From Thermohalobaculum sp050331395 (GTDB lineage: Bacteria; Pseudomonadota; Alphaproteobacteria; Rhodobacterales; Rhodobacteraceae), in the NCBI GenBank assembly GCA_050331395.1, contig JBHJGX010000037.1, positions 81,688-145,687 on the forward strand: DNA of 64,000 nucleotides, written 5' to 3'. A program made the translations under genes and the position numbers. Positions 52,234-61,119 of this stretch are shown here, in pieces. The notes below the pieces were generated by a model. It was not told the origin of the DNA. It saw only the letters and a list, made by a program, of their open reading frames with translations, and did no database searches. The first letter of the stretch is position 1, and every line of letters starts with the position of its first letter.

Positions 52234-53880
52234 ATGGCCTATTACGATATCGAGTACCACAGCCGCCGCGTGACCACGGCCAATGAAGACGCGCAGCGGT
52301 GGTTCGACCGGGGCCTCGTCTGGACCTATGCGTATAATCACGAAGAGGCGCTCAGCTGTTTCCGGACCGCGCTTTCGCACGATCCGGACTGCGCCATGGC
52401 CCATTGGGGCGTCGCCTATGCGGCGGGGCCGAATTACAACCTCGAATGGCATCATCTGGATCCGGAGAGCCGGGCGGCCGCGCTCGCCGATGCGTATGAC
52501 GCGACGGCGGCGGCAATGGCCAGGCGAGAGGGGCTGACCCGGGTCGAACGCGCACTGATCGAAGCGCTCCCGGCCCGCTATCCGCAGCGCGAGATCGCGC
52601 GCGACATGGCCGACTGGAACGACGCCTATGCGGAGGCGATGCGGGCGGTCTATCGCGAGCATGCCGACGATCTGGACGTGGCGACGCTCTTCGTCGAGGC
52701 GATCCTCAACCGGACGCCGTGGCAGATGTGGGACCTGGAGACCGGGGCGCCGACCGCGGGCGCGGACACGGCCGAAGCACAGGACGTCCTCGAACGCGCG
52801 ATGGCCGAGGATCCGGCCGCCATGCGCCATCCGGGTATCCTGCATCTCTATGTGCATTTGATGGAGATGTCGCCGGTCCCGGAAAAGGCGCTCAAGGCGG
52901 GCGACGCGCTCCGTACCCTCGTTCCGGATGCAGGCCATCTGGTCCACATGCCGACCCATATCGACGTCCTCTGCGGCAACTATATCGCCGTGCTCGAAAG
53001 CAATCAACGCGCGGTCGAGGCCGATCGCACCTGGTACCGAGCGAACGGCGCCGCGAATATCTACACAGGATACCGGCTCCACAACTATCATTTCGTGATC
53101 TATGGCGCCCTCTTTCTCGGTCGGTACGCGCCGGCCATCGCCGCCGCGGAAGAAATGCCGACCACGGTGCCGGAAGAGGTGCTGCGGGTGACCTCGCCGC
53201 CGATGGCGGACTTCCTGGAGAGCTATCTCTCGATGAAGCCCCACGTGCTCATCCGCTTCGGCCGCTGGCGGGAGATCCTGGCCGAGCCCCTCCCCGCGGA
53301 CCCCGCCCTCTATCAGGTCGGCCACGCAATGCTCCGCTATGCGCGCGGGATCGCCCATGCGGCCCTCGGCGAGGTCGCCGAAGCGGAAGCCGAGCACCAG
53401 GCCTTCCTCGCGGCGATGGGCGCGGTGCAAAAGCGGCGGTATCTCCACAACGTGCGGGCGCTCGATCTTTGTGCGATCGCCGATGCGATGCTGGCCGGCG
53501 AGATCGCCTATCGCAAGGGCGACTGCGACACGGCCTTTGCCGAACTTCGCCGGGCGGTCGCCCTCGACGATGCGCTGCCCTATGACGAGCCCTGGGGGTG
53601 GATGCAGCCGACGCGGCACGCGCTCGGGGCGCTCCTGCTCGAGCAAGGCCGGGTCGATGAGGCCGAGGCCGTCTATCGCGAGGATCTCGGCCTCGGCGGG
53701 CGGCTGCCCCGCGCGGTCGTGCATCCCGACAATGTGTGGAGTTTGCGGGGACTTTATGACTGTCTCACGCGCCGGGGCGAGACGGCTGAGGCGCGGCTCA
53801 TCAAGCAGCGGCTCGATCTGGCCGAGGCGCGCGCGGACAGCGGGATCCGGGTCTCCTGCTTTTGCGCCACGGCGGCCTGA
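52234..53880 (+). CDS. TPR-repeat protein of unknown function
   Basis: A 548-residue soluble protein without signal peptide. The start reads AQRWFDRGLVWTYAYNHEEALSCFRTALSHDPDCAMAHWGVAYA, a clear TPR pair; further helical repeats run through the protein (AKAEAEHQAFLA-type around residue 385 and LLLEQGRVDEAEAVYREDLGL around 475). The central part has conserved histidines (HPGILHLYVHLMEMSP, HLVHMPTHIDVLCGNY), which is unusual for a pure scaffold and suggests a metal site or catalytic function. Two closely spaced Cys end the protein (SCFCATAA). The family is widespread but uncharacterised to my knowledge. Confidence 0.72.
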   Translation: MAYYDIEYHSRRVTTANEDAQRWFDRGLVWTYAYNHEEALSCFRTALSHDPDCAMAHWGVAYAAGPNYNLEWHHLDPESRAAALADAYDATAAAMARREGLTRVERALIEALPARYPQREIARDMADWNDAYAEAMRAVYREHADDLDVATLFVEAILNRTPWQMWDLETGAPTAGADTAEAQDVLERAMAEDPAAMRHPGILHLYVHLMEMSPVPEKALKAGDALRTLVPDAGHLVHMPTHIDVLCGNYIAVLESNQRAVEADRTWYRANGAANIYTGYRLHNYHFVIYGALFLGRYAPAIAAAEEMPTTVPEEVLRVTSPPMADFLESYLSMKPHVLIRFGRWREILAEPLPADPALYQVGHAMLRYARGIAHAALGEVAEAEAEHQAFLAAMGAVQKRRYLHNVRALDLCAIADAMLAGEIAYRKGDCDTAFAELRRAVALDDALPYDEPWGWMQPTRHALGALLLEQGRVDEAEAVYREDLGLGGRLPRAVVHPDNVWSLRGLYDCLTRRGETAEARLIKQRLDLAEARADSGIRVSCFCATAA

Positions 53881-53977
53881 ACGGCGCCGTTTCGTTGCCT
53901 GCGGGTGGCGGAGTGCCCGGCCGCCCGGCTTTGTCGTCTTGACGCGCCCCCGCCGCCGTCGTAGGCGCACGCCTGAC

Positions 53978-54052
53978 GCGGGCGTAGTTCAGTGGTAGAA
54001 CGTCAGCTTCCCAAGCTGAATGTCGTCGGTTCGATCCCGATCGCCCGCTCCA
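53978..54052 (+). tRNA. tRNA-Gly (anticodon CCC)
   Basis: A complete 75-base tRNA with encoded CCA. Acceptor arms GCGGGCG (53978-53984) and CGCCCGC pair fully, the D arm is GTTC/GAAC, the anticodon stem TCAGC/GCTGA encloses the loop TTCCCAA giving anticodon CCC, and the T arm is GTCGG-TTCGATC-CCGAT. It reads GGG codons. No integrase or attachment duplication is seen beside it. Confidence 0.97.
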
Positions 54053-54122
54053 CCCGCCCGCGCTTTTCAGTCGCTCTCGCATCCGATAAGCCAAGCGTGG
54101 GTGTCCCTCTCGCGGGTGCGTC

Positions 54123-55454
54123 ATGGCATTGCTCGTAACCGTCCTTCGCATCGGCGCGCTCGCGCTCGTCGCCGGCCTTCTCGGCGCCGCGCTCGGCTAT
54201 GGTCATGTGACCGCGCTCGACCCGGCTCTGGTCGACAATGGCGACGGCGGCCGGCTGATCTGGCCCGCCCATTGGGAACAGGCGGGCGAGCACCGCTGGC
54301 AACCGACCGCCGAGATCCCGATGATCCCCGCCGCAGAGCCGATGCGCACGCCGCGCTTCGTCTCGGCGATCCCGGTGTGGCTGCTCGCGCTTGCCCATCG
54401 GGCGGCAGGGCTCGAGGTCTTCCAGGCCTGGACGCTTGTGGGGCTTTACTATGCGGTCTTTCTCGGCGGGCTCGGCGCGCTGGTCTGGATGCTGCGGAGT
54501 ACGCCCGCCCGGGTCGCGGTCGGCCTCGCGGGCGCGGTGCTGCTCGCCAGCGCCGCCCATCGCGGCCTTTTCTTCTCGGTCTACGAAGAGGGCTTCGCGC
54601 TCGCCCTCGCCCCGCTTTTCGTCGCCGCGGTCATCGGCCCGGCGCGGTTGCCGTTTCTCGTGCTCGCCGGCACGGCCGCCGCTTTCGTGACCGGCAAGAC
54701 CTATCTCGCGCTCTTCGTGCCCGTCGCCGCCCTTGCCGCGGTCGCCGGCGCCCGCCCGCTTTGGCTGAAAGGCGCGGGGCTGGCCCTCGTTCTGGGCGCA
54801 GTGGCGACGACGATCGCCATTCGCCCGGCCGAGCATGCGGCGCCGAACGCGGCGAACCGGGTGTTCGCCGGGCTCGCTCTGGCGATGAACGGGATCGCGG
54901 GCTGGGAGGAGCGCACCTGGGGCGCGCGCACGGTCGCCCTTCGCGGGGGCGAGGTCGACCTGGCGCGGCGCATCGCGCTGCCCGAGGATCTCAGGCCGTT
55001 TTGGGGCGAAAGCTATTGGCCCGATCTGGTCGAGCTGCCGGATCCGCTGCACGCACGGCTTGTCAGCATCGGAAGCTGGGGCACCTATGTCAGCATTTTA
55101 CGCGACGATCCTGAGATCGCACGCGATCTGGTCCGAGAGGCGAGCCTGACGGCGGTTCGGGCGGATTTTGCGTTGTGCTATCTGCGGGCGGACCGCTGCG
55201 CCCCCGAGCCGCTCGGCCGGTCGATTTCGGGTGCAATGGGGCTTGCCTTTGCGCTCGCGCCGCTCCTCGCCCTTCTCGCCATCGGGCGGGGCCGCTGGCG
55301 GCTCGCGCTTCTTTTCGCCTCGGTCGCCGCAGCGCCCACGGGCGTCGCCATGGCCGACGGCTTCTACGAATACGAAAAGCACCTCATTCTGTTCCCCGCC
55401 GTGGCGATCCTGGCCGCACCGGCCCTCCTCGCGCCCAAGCCCGCGGCGGATTAG
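54123..55454 (+). CDS. Polytopic membrane protein of unknown function
   Basis: A 443-residue protein with about ten hydrophobic helices and one large extracytoplasmic loop between about residues 240 and 355 (from GIAGWEERTWGARTV to LCYLRADRCAPEPLG). A first loop after helix 1 (TALDPALVDNGDGGRLIWPAHWEQ) and the general layout resemble lipid-linked-sugar glycosyltransferases of the GT-C fold, but I see no diagnostic motif, so the function is open. It begins 70 bases after the tRNA and converges with mfd, sharing four bases at the 3' ends. Confidence 0.7.
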   Translation: MALLVTVLRIGALALVAGLLGAALGYGHVTALDPALVDNGDGGRLIWPAHWEQAGEHRWQPTAEIPMIPAAEPMRTPRFVSAIPVWLLALAHRAAGLEVFQAWTLVGLYYAVFLGGLGALVWMLRSTPARVAVGLAGAVLLASAAHRGLFFSVYEEGFALALAPLFVAAVIGPARLPFLVLAGTAAAFVTGKTYLALFVPVAALAAVAGARPLWLKGAGLALVLGAVATTIAIRPAEHAAPNAANRVFAGLALAMNGIAGWEERTWGARTVALRGGEVDLARRIALPEDLRPFWGESYWPDLVELPDPLHARLVSIGSWGTYVSILRDDPEIARDLVREASLTAVRADFALCYLRADRCAPEPLGRSISGAMGLAFALAPLLALLAIGRGRWRLALLFASVAAAPTGVAMADGFYEYEKHLILFPAVAILAAPALLAPKPAAD

Positions 55455-58400
55455 GCGGCCTGCTTGGCGATCCGGGCAAGGTCGCGCGCGATTGCGAAGG
55501 CGCCCTTCAGCCGGTCGTCGTCCGCGCGCCAATCCCGTCGCACGATGAGCTTGTTATCCTTGACCTTGGCCAGGCCCTTCTGGTCCGCGATGAACCCGAC
55601 CAAGCCCGCCGGATCCGCGAATTTGTCCCCGCGGAACTGGACCGTGGCGCCTTTCGGTCCCGTGTCCAAGCGCTGGATGCCGGCCTTTCGGCACATGGTC
55701 TTCACGCGGACGACCTTGAGCAGCGTTTCCACCTCTTTGGGCGGTTTGCCGAATCGGTCGTGGAGCTCGGCCGCAAAGCCCTCGAGATCGTCGCGCTTTT
55801 CGAGACCCGAGAGCCGCCGGTAGAGCCCGAGCCGCACCTCGAGATCGGTGACGTAGTCCTCGGGGATCAGCACCGGCACGCCGAGATTGATCTGCGGCGC
55901 CCAGGTCTCGTCTTCTTCGATGGTGACCGCTGTCTCGCCGGCGCGGATCTTGGCGATCGCCTCCTCGAGCATGTCCTGGTAAAGCTCGTAGCCGACTTCA
56001 CGGATGTGGCCCGACTGTTCTTCGCCCAGAATATTGCCCGCGCCCCGGATATCGAGGTCGTGGCTCGCGAGCTGGAAACCGGCGCCGAGGCTGTCGAGGC
56101 TGCCGAGCACCTTCAGCCGCCGCTCGGCCTGGGGCGTGGTCGGCTTCTTCGGATCGGTGGTGAAATAGGCATAGGCTCGCAATTTGGCCCGGCCGACCCG
56201 CCCGCGGATCTGGTAGAGTTGGGCAAGGCCGAACATGTCCGCGCGCTTGACCACCAGCGTGTTCGCCCGCGGGATGTCGAGACCGGATTCGATGATCGTC
56301 GTCGCGAGCAGCACGTCGTATCTGCCGTCATAGAACGCATTCATCCGGGCATCGAGCTCGCCCGCCGCCATCTGCCCGTGCCCCGTCACGAAGCTCACCT
56401 CGGGAACCTGCTCGCGCAGAAACTCTTCGGTCTCGGGGATATCCGAGATCCGCGGCACGACCACAAAGGACTGCCCGCCCCGGTAATGCTCGCGGAGGAG
56501 CGCCTCGCGGACGGTGACCGTATCGAAGGGCGCCACATAGGTGCGCACCGCCAGCCGGTCCACGGGCGGCGTCGCGATCACCGAGAGTTCGCGCACCCCC
56601 GACATGGCGAGCTGCAAGGTCCGCGGGATCGGCGTCGCGGTCATCGTCAGCACATGGACGTTTGCCTTGAGCGCCTTCAGCCGTTCCTTATGCGCCACGC
56701 CGAAGTGCTGCTCCTCGTCCACGATCAGCAGCCCGAGATTGCAGAACTGCACCTGTTTCGAGAGCAGCGCATGGGTGCCGACGACGATCGGGATCGCGCC
56801 ATCGGTCAGCCCGCGCCGGGTTTCGGCCGCATCCTTGCTCGACACGAACCGCGAGAGCTGGCGCACCGGGAAGCCGGTGCCTTGGAAGCGGTCGGCGAAC
56901 TCCTTGGCGTGTTGGCGCGCGAGGAGCGTGGTCGGCGTCACCACCGCCACCTGAAGCCCCGAGGCCGCCGCCACATAGGCCGCCCGGAGCGCCACCTCGG
57001 TCTTGCCGAAGCCCACATCCCCGCAGACCAACCGGTCCATCGGCCGGCCCGAAGCGAGATCGCCGAGCACATCCTCGATGGCGCGCAGCTGGTCGTCCGT
57101 CTCCTGATAGGGGAAGCGCGCGCAGAACCGAGCATAGCCGCCATCGTCGGCCTCGATCGCGTCGGCTTGTTTGAGCATGCGCTCGGCGGCGATGGCGATC
57201 AGCTTGTCGGCCATCTCGCGGATGCGCTGTTTCATCTTGGCCTTGCGGCCCTGCCAGGCGCCGCCGCCCAGTCGGTCGAGTTCTCCGGTCTCCTGGCCGT
57301 AACGGGAAAGCAGCTCGATATTCTCGACCGGCAGGTAAAGCTTTGAGCCGCCGTGATATTCGAGCGCCAGGCATTCGTGGGGCGCACCGGCGGCGGCGAT
57401 CGTCTCGAGCCCGAGATAGCGGCCGATGCCGTGCTCGAGATGCACCACGAGGTCCCCCGGTGTCAGCGACTGCGCCTCGCGCAGGAAGTTGTCCGCCCGC
57501 TTCGGTTTGCGCGCCCGGCGGATCAGCCGGTCGCCGAGGACGTCCTGCTCCGAGATGACGGTGATGCCCGGCGCCTCGAAGCCCGCCTCGATCCCCCAGA
57601 CGATCAGCGAGACCGTCCCCGCCTCCGCCGTCGCCTCGTCCCAGCGGGCGACCGGCCGCGCGCCATCGAGCCCGTGATCGGACAAGAGCGTCGACAGCCG
57701 GTCTCGCGCGCCTTCGGAATAGGATGCGATCACCACGGCGCCGGTCTTCGCCTTGGCCCGGATGTGGTCGACGAGGGCCACGTAGAGGTTCTTGTCTTCG
57801 GACTGACGCTCATGCGCGAAGGACCGCCCGGCCCGCCCGCCCGCATCGATCACCCCAGGGCCGAGGGGCTGCTTATGCGGCGTGAAGGCCCGCGTCGGCC
57901 GTGCGGCCATCGCCGCCTCCCAGGCCGCCTCGTCGAGATAGAGCAGATCGGGCGGCAGCGGCCGATAGGGCGCCTCGGACTTCGCCGCGACTTCTGCCGC
58001 CTCGACGCGGGCCCTGTGGTGGTCCCGAACCATCTCGAGGCGGCTTGCCAGCGCCTCCGCAAGCAGCGCGTCGCGGGTGACCGGCGCCCCGGGCAAATAG
58101 TCGAAGAGGCTCGTCATCTCCCTGTGAAAGAGCGGCACCCAATGCTCCATGCCCTGGTGTTTCCGCCCCTCGGAGACCGCCGTGTAGAGGGGGTCGTCAA
58201 GCCGCGGCGCGCCGAAGATCTCGCGATAGCGGGACCGAAATCGCTGGATCGAGGCCTCGTCCAGGATCACCTCCGAGGCGGGCGCCAGATCGACATGGGC
58301 GACTTTCTCGAGGGTGCGCTGCGTCTCCGCGTCGAAGCGCCGCGCGCTCTCGAGCACGTCGCCGAAGAAATCGAGCCGGATCGGGTGGTCGTGCCCGGGT

Positions 58401-58933
58401 GGGAAGATGTCGACGATACCGCCCCGGACGGCGTAATCCCCGGGCTCGATAACCGTCGAGGCTCGGCTGAAGCCCATGCGCGCGAGCCAGGCGAGCAGCG
58501 TCCCGGTGCCGATGTTGCGCCCGACATCGGCCGAAAACGTGGCCTCGGCGACGATTTTCGGGGCGGGCACCCGTTGGATCGCCGCGCCGAGGGTCGTCAG
58601 CACCACCGACGGGCGGTCCCATCCGGTCGCAAGCGCCGCAAGGCCCGCCATGCGGACGGCGGAGACTTCGGGGTTGGGCGAGACCCGGTCATAGGGCAGG
58701 CAATCCCAGGCGGGGATGCGCAGCACCGGCAGGCTTGGGGCCACGATGCCGAGCGCTTCGGCCATGGCGGCCGCGCGGACATCGTCGCGCGCCACATGGA
58801 GCACCGGGCCATCCTGCCGGGCAACGAGATCGGCGACGAGCTTCGCATCCCACCCCTCCGGTGCGCCGCATACAGTGACGGCGCCCGGCACCAAAGCGGC
58901 GGACGGAGAGGCCTGTTTGTTCATGGCGGGCAT
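55451..58933 (-). CDS. mfd: Transcription-repair coupling factor Mfd
   Basis: A 1160-residue translocase that removes RNA polymerase stalled at DNA lesions and recruits UvrA. The N-terminal UvrB-like part begins with VTVCGAPEGWDAKLVADL and includes LRIPAWDCLPYDRVSPNPEV. The RNA polymerase-interaction domain follows (GDLVVHLEHGIGRYLGLETI), then RecG-like helicase motifs: Walker A GDVGFGKTEVALRAAY, DEEQHFGV, TMTATPIPRTLQLAMSG and QIRGRVGR. The C-terminal regulatory domain ends near the stop. Two ATGs are possible (58933 and 58924); neither has a strong ribosome site. Length is normal. Confidence 0.97.
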   Translation of the reverse strand: MPAMNKQASPSAALVPGAVTVCGAPEGWDAKLVADLVARQDGPVLHVARDDVRAAAMAEALGIVAPSLPVLRIPAWDCLPYDRVSPNPEVSAVRMAGLAALATGWDRPSVVLTTLGAAIQRVPAPKIVAEATFSADVGRNIGTGTLLAWLARMGFSRASTVIEPGDYAVRGGIVDIFPPGHDHPIRLDFFGDVLESARRFDAETQRTLEKVAHVDLAPASEVILDEASIQRFRSRYREIFGAPRLDDPLYTAVSEGRKHQGMEHWVPLFHREMTSLFDYLPGAPVTRDALLAEALASRLEMVRDHHRARVEAAEVAAKSEAPYRPLPPDLLYLDEAAWEAAMAARPTRAFTPHKQPLGPGVIDAGGRAGRSFAHERQSEDKNLYVALVDHIRAKAKTGAVVIASYSEGARDRLSTLLSDHGLDGARPVARWDEATAEAGTVSLIVWGIEAGFEAPGITVISEQDVLGDRLIRRARKPKRADNFLREAQSLTPGDLVVHLEHGIGRYLGLETIAAAGAPHECLALEYHGGSKLYLPVENIELLSRYGQETGELDRLGGGAWQGRKAKMKQRIREMADKLIAIAAERMLKQADAIEADDGGYARFCARFPYQETDDQLRAIEDVLGDLASGRPMDRLVCGDVGFGKTEVALRAAYVAAASGLQVAVVTPTTLLARQHAKEFADRFQGTGFPVRQLSRFVSSKDAAETRRGLTDGAIPIVVGTHALLSKQVQFCNLGLLIVDEEQHFGVAHKERLKALKANVHVLTMTATPIPRTLQLAMSGVRELSVIATPPVDRLAVRTYVAPFDTVTVREALLREHYRGGQSFVVVPRISDIPETEEFLREQVPEVSFVTGHGQMAAGELDARMNAFYDGRYDVLLATTIIESGLDIPRANTLVVKRADMFGLAQLYQIRGRVGRAKLRAYAYFTTDPKKPTTPQAERRLKVLGSLDSLGAGFQLASHDLDIRGAGNILGEEQSGHIREVGYELYQDMLEEAIAKIRAGETAVTIEEDETWAPQINLGVPVLIPEDYVTDLEVRLGLYRRLSGLEKRDDLEGFAAELHDRFGKPPKEVETLLKVVRVKTMCRKAGIQRLDTGPKGATVQFRGDKFADPAGLVGFIADQKGLAKVKDNKLIVRRDWRADDDRLKGAFAIARDLARIAKQAA

Positions 58934-58982
58934 CTAGCGGGCCGCGCCGCCGCGGGCAAGGGCATGCCGCGCCCGCCTTCGC

Positions 58983-59747
58983 TCAGGGGGCGACAGCGCT
59001 CTCGAACGCGAGGCGCCAGTCGTCGGCGGCGACCGGGCCGACGAGTTCGACCCGGTCGATCGAGATCCAGAATTGCGCGCCCGCCAGTGGCACCGTACCG
59101 ACCGCCCGAAAACTGATGGGAAGGCGCGACGCCGCCAGGTCGATGCGGCCCATTTCGCTGCCATCGGTCTCCTCGACGGGCCGGTTGTCGGGCCGGTCAG
59201 GCTCTGCCGAAGCCGCGTGGCCGGTGCGCAGCGTGATCCCGGCAACCTCCCACCCCTCCGCGAGCCTGCCGCGGCGGAAGAGCACCACCCGGCAGGCGGC
59301 GCCGCCCGGTCGTTCGCGCGACCAAACCACGCGCCCCGAGGCGTCCATCTGGCAATGGGTGCCGCCGAGCAACCCGTGCACGAGATGGTCGAGGCCGCGG
59401 CCCTCGGTATAGCCGAGGATTTCGTCGGCCCGGATCGAGAACCGTGCGGCCGATGGCGGCGGAGAGGGCGCGTCCCGCTCCGCGTCGCGAGCGGCGAGCG
59501 CGGCCTCTGTCCCGGCGTCTGGCGACGCGGCAACTTGCGCCTCCGTCGCGGGCGGGGCGACCGCCAAGACGCGCTCCCGGGGGGTCGCCTGCCGGTTGTC
59601 AAAGAGCCCCTCGAGCGACAGGATCCCCGGCACGAGGAAGACGACAAGCGCCATCGCTCCGATCGGGAGCCGCGGCGGAGCGCCGTCGTCATCGCCGGCC
59701 CAGGAGCTCCAATGCCGGTGTCGCCCGGCTCTGCCCTCATTCGCCAT
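58983..59747 (-). CDS. Membrane-anchored protein of unknown function
   Basis: A 254-residue protein. A basic/acidic N-terminus of about 28 residues precedes one transmembrane helix (about 30-48, AMALVVFLVPGILSLEGLF), after which the rest should be periplasmic: an Ala/Pro linker (60-95) and a domain of about 155 residues with two cysteines (HCQMDASG and AACRVVLFRRG). I do not recognise the family. GAGAGG lies upstream of the ATG. It lies upstream of mfd on the same strand, 49 bases away, but functional linkage is doubtful. Confidence 0.68.
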   Translation of the reverse strand: MANEGRAGRHRHWSSWAGDDDGAPPRLPIGAMALVVFLVPGILSLEGLFDNRQATPRERVLAVAPPATEAQVAASPDAGTEAALAARDAERDAPSPPPSAARFSIRADEILGYTEGRGLDHLVHGLLGGTHCQMDASGRVVWSRERPGGAACRVVLFRRGRLAEGWEVAGITLRTGHAASAEPDRPDNRPVEETDGSEMGRIDLAASRLPISFRAVGTVPLAGAQFWISIDRVELVGPVAADDWRLAFESAVAP

Positions 59748-59885
59748 TGCCTCTCGTCCTTTCCGCTCCTCTCGGCCGCCGGGCTTCGGTGCCCAGTCCC
59801 GGGAGCTGTCAACGGTTGCTGACAGGACGATGAAAACTTTAGCTTAAGAATACGTTAATCTGAACTTTCGGCCCCCCGGGGAGCG

Positions 59886-61067
59886 TCAATCTCCATCAGC
59901 CGCAGGTTGCGGGACCGTGGCTGGTCCCGTGGCGTCGGGCTCGGCTCCGACCCCCTCCATACCGGCGTCCTCATGGTCATCGTCGTCGTCGGAGATGCGC
60001 CCTTCGCCCACCGGCATCAGCGTCGGGTCGGACTGCGCCCCGAACATCGCGGGCACATCGAGCGTGGACCGGTGGCCAATGTCCTCGAAATGCCGCGTGA
60101 GCCACCGTTCCGCCGCAGCGCGTCCGATCTCGAAGAGGTGCAAGAGAAAGGCCCATTCCGAATTCAGCTTGGAGGACGCACCGAGGGGCCGCATCTTCTT
60201 CCGCGACTCGATCATATGAATGTGCATCACGCGCCGGTTTTCTTCCGGGATCTGATGATGCTCCATCAGGTCTTGAATGAAATGCAGGCCGCGCAGCTCC
60301 TTCATCAAGGAACTGTTAAAGGTGATCTCGTTGACCCGGTTCAGAATATCGCGCGCCGTCCTAGGCACGCCCGGGCGATAGATCGGGTTGATTTGGACGA
60401 TGACGATATCGTCGGAGGGGCTTTCTTCGAAGAAGGGGAAAAGGACCGGGTTGCCCACATAGCCGCCATCCCAATAGTGCTGGCCCTCGATCTCCACCGC
60501 ATGGAACATGAAGGGCAGACAGGCCGAGGCCATCACCACGTCGAGGCTGATCTCGTTGCGGCGGAACACGCGGGCCCGCCCGGTCTCGACATTCGTCGCC
60601 GACAGGTAGACGCCCATGTCGTTGCAGCCGCGCACCTTCGCAAAGTCCACCTCGGCGGCGACCACATCGCGCAGCGGATTGAGGCCGAGCGGATTGAGGT
60701 CGTAGGGCGAGGCGAGGCGGTTGAGCAGGTCCATCCACAGGTAGACAGGCGAATTGTCGAGGCTCCAGTTGCCCGTCGCCACGTCGAACGGGCTGCGCCG
60801 CAGCGGGCTGCCGCGGCCGGCCTCCGAGACCGCCTTCCAGAACTTCTGAAGTGCGGCGCGCGCCCCCGGCGCCTGGCCCTCATACATGCCCTGCGCGGCG
60901 ACGACCGCGTTCATGGCGCCCGCGGAAGTGCCCGAGATCGCCTCGATCCAAAGCCGGTCGTCCTCGAAAAGCCGGTCGAGCACGCCCCAGGTGAAGGCGC
61001 CATGCGCGCCGCCCCCCTGAAGCGCGAGGTTCACGGATTTCACGTGCCGCTCTTTGCGCCGTCCCAT
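59886..61067 (-). CDS. Patatin-like phospholipase family protein
   Basis: A 393-residue serine lipid hydrolase. The oxyanion motif LQGGGAHGAFTWGVLDRL (residues 16-33), the nucleophile Ser48 in GTSAGAMNA and the catalytic Asp200 in HYWDGGYVGN form the Ser-Asp dyad of patatins. After the catalytic domain comes a helical region and an acidic, low-complexity tail (DDDDDHEDAG). There is no signal peptide, so it is cytoplasmic or membrane-peripheral. GGAGG precedes the ATG at 61067; the upstream extension of the frame is not plausible. In alphaproteobacteria such proteins act in phospholipid or polyhydroxyalkanoate turnover. Confidence 0.92.
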   Translation of the reverse strand: MGRRKERHVKSVNLALQGGGAHGAFTWGVLDRLFEDDRLWIEAISGTSAGAMNAVVAAQGMYEGQAPGARAALQKFWKAVSEAGRGSPLRRSPFDVATGNWSLDNSPVYLWMDLLNRLASPYDLNPLGLNPLRDVVAAEVDFAKVRGCNDMGVYLSATNVETGRARVFRRNEISLDVVMASACLPFMFHAVEIEGQHYWDGGYVGNPVLFPFFEESPSDDIVIVQINPIYRPGVPRTARDILNRVNEITFNSSLMKELRGLHFIQDLMEHHQIPEENRRVMHIHMIESRKKMRPLGASSKLNSEWAFLLHLFEIGRAAAERWLTRHFEDIGHRSTLDVPAMFGAQSDPTLMPVGEGRISDDDDDHEDAGMEGVGAEPDATGPATVPQPAADGD

Positions 61068-61119
61068 GCCGTCCTCCGGATTGCCGCGTTTTGGGGTGTC
61101 GCAGAGACCCTCCGTCGGA

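Noticed and set aside
48980..52273. Open frame of 1097 codons on the plus strand
   Set aside because: It is antisense to the MscS and nitrilase genes, which have clear catalytic or family motifs; the product is Arg/Pro/Asp-rich without any domain, a normal by-product of high G+C.
53978..54052. tRNA-Gly as an integration site
   Set aside because: Both flanks carry ordinary chromosomal genes, no integrase and no duplicated tRNA 3' end was seen.
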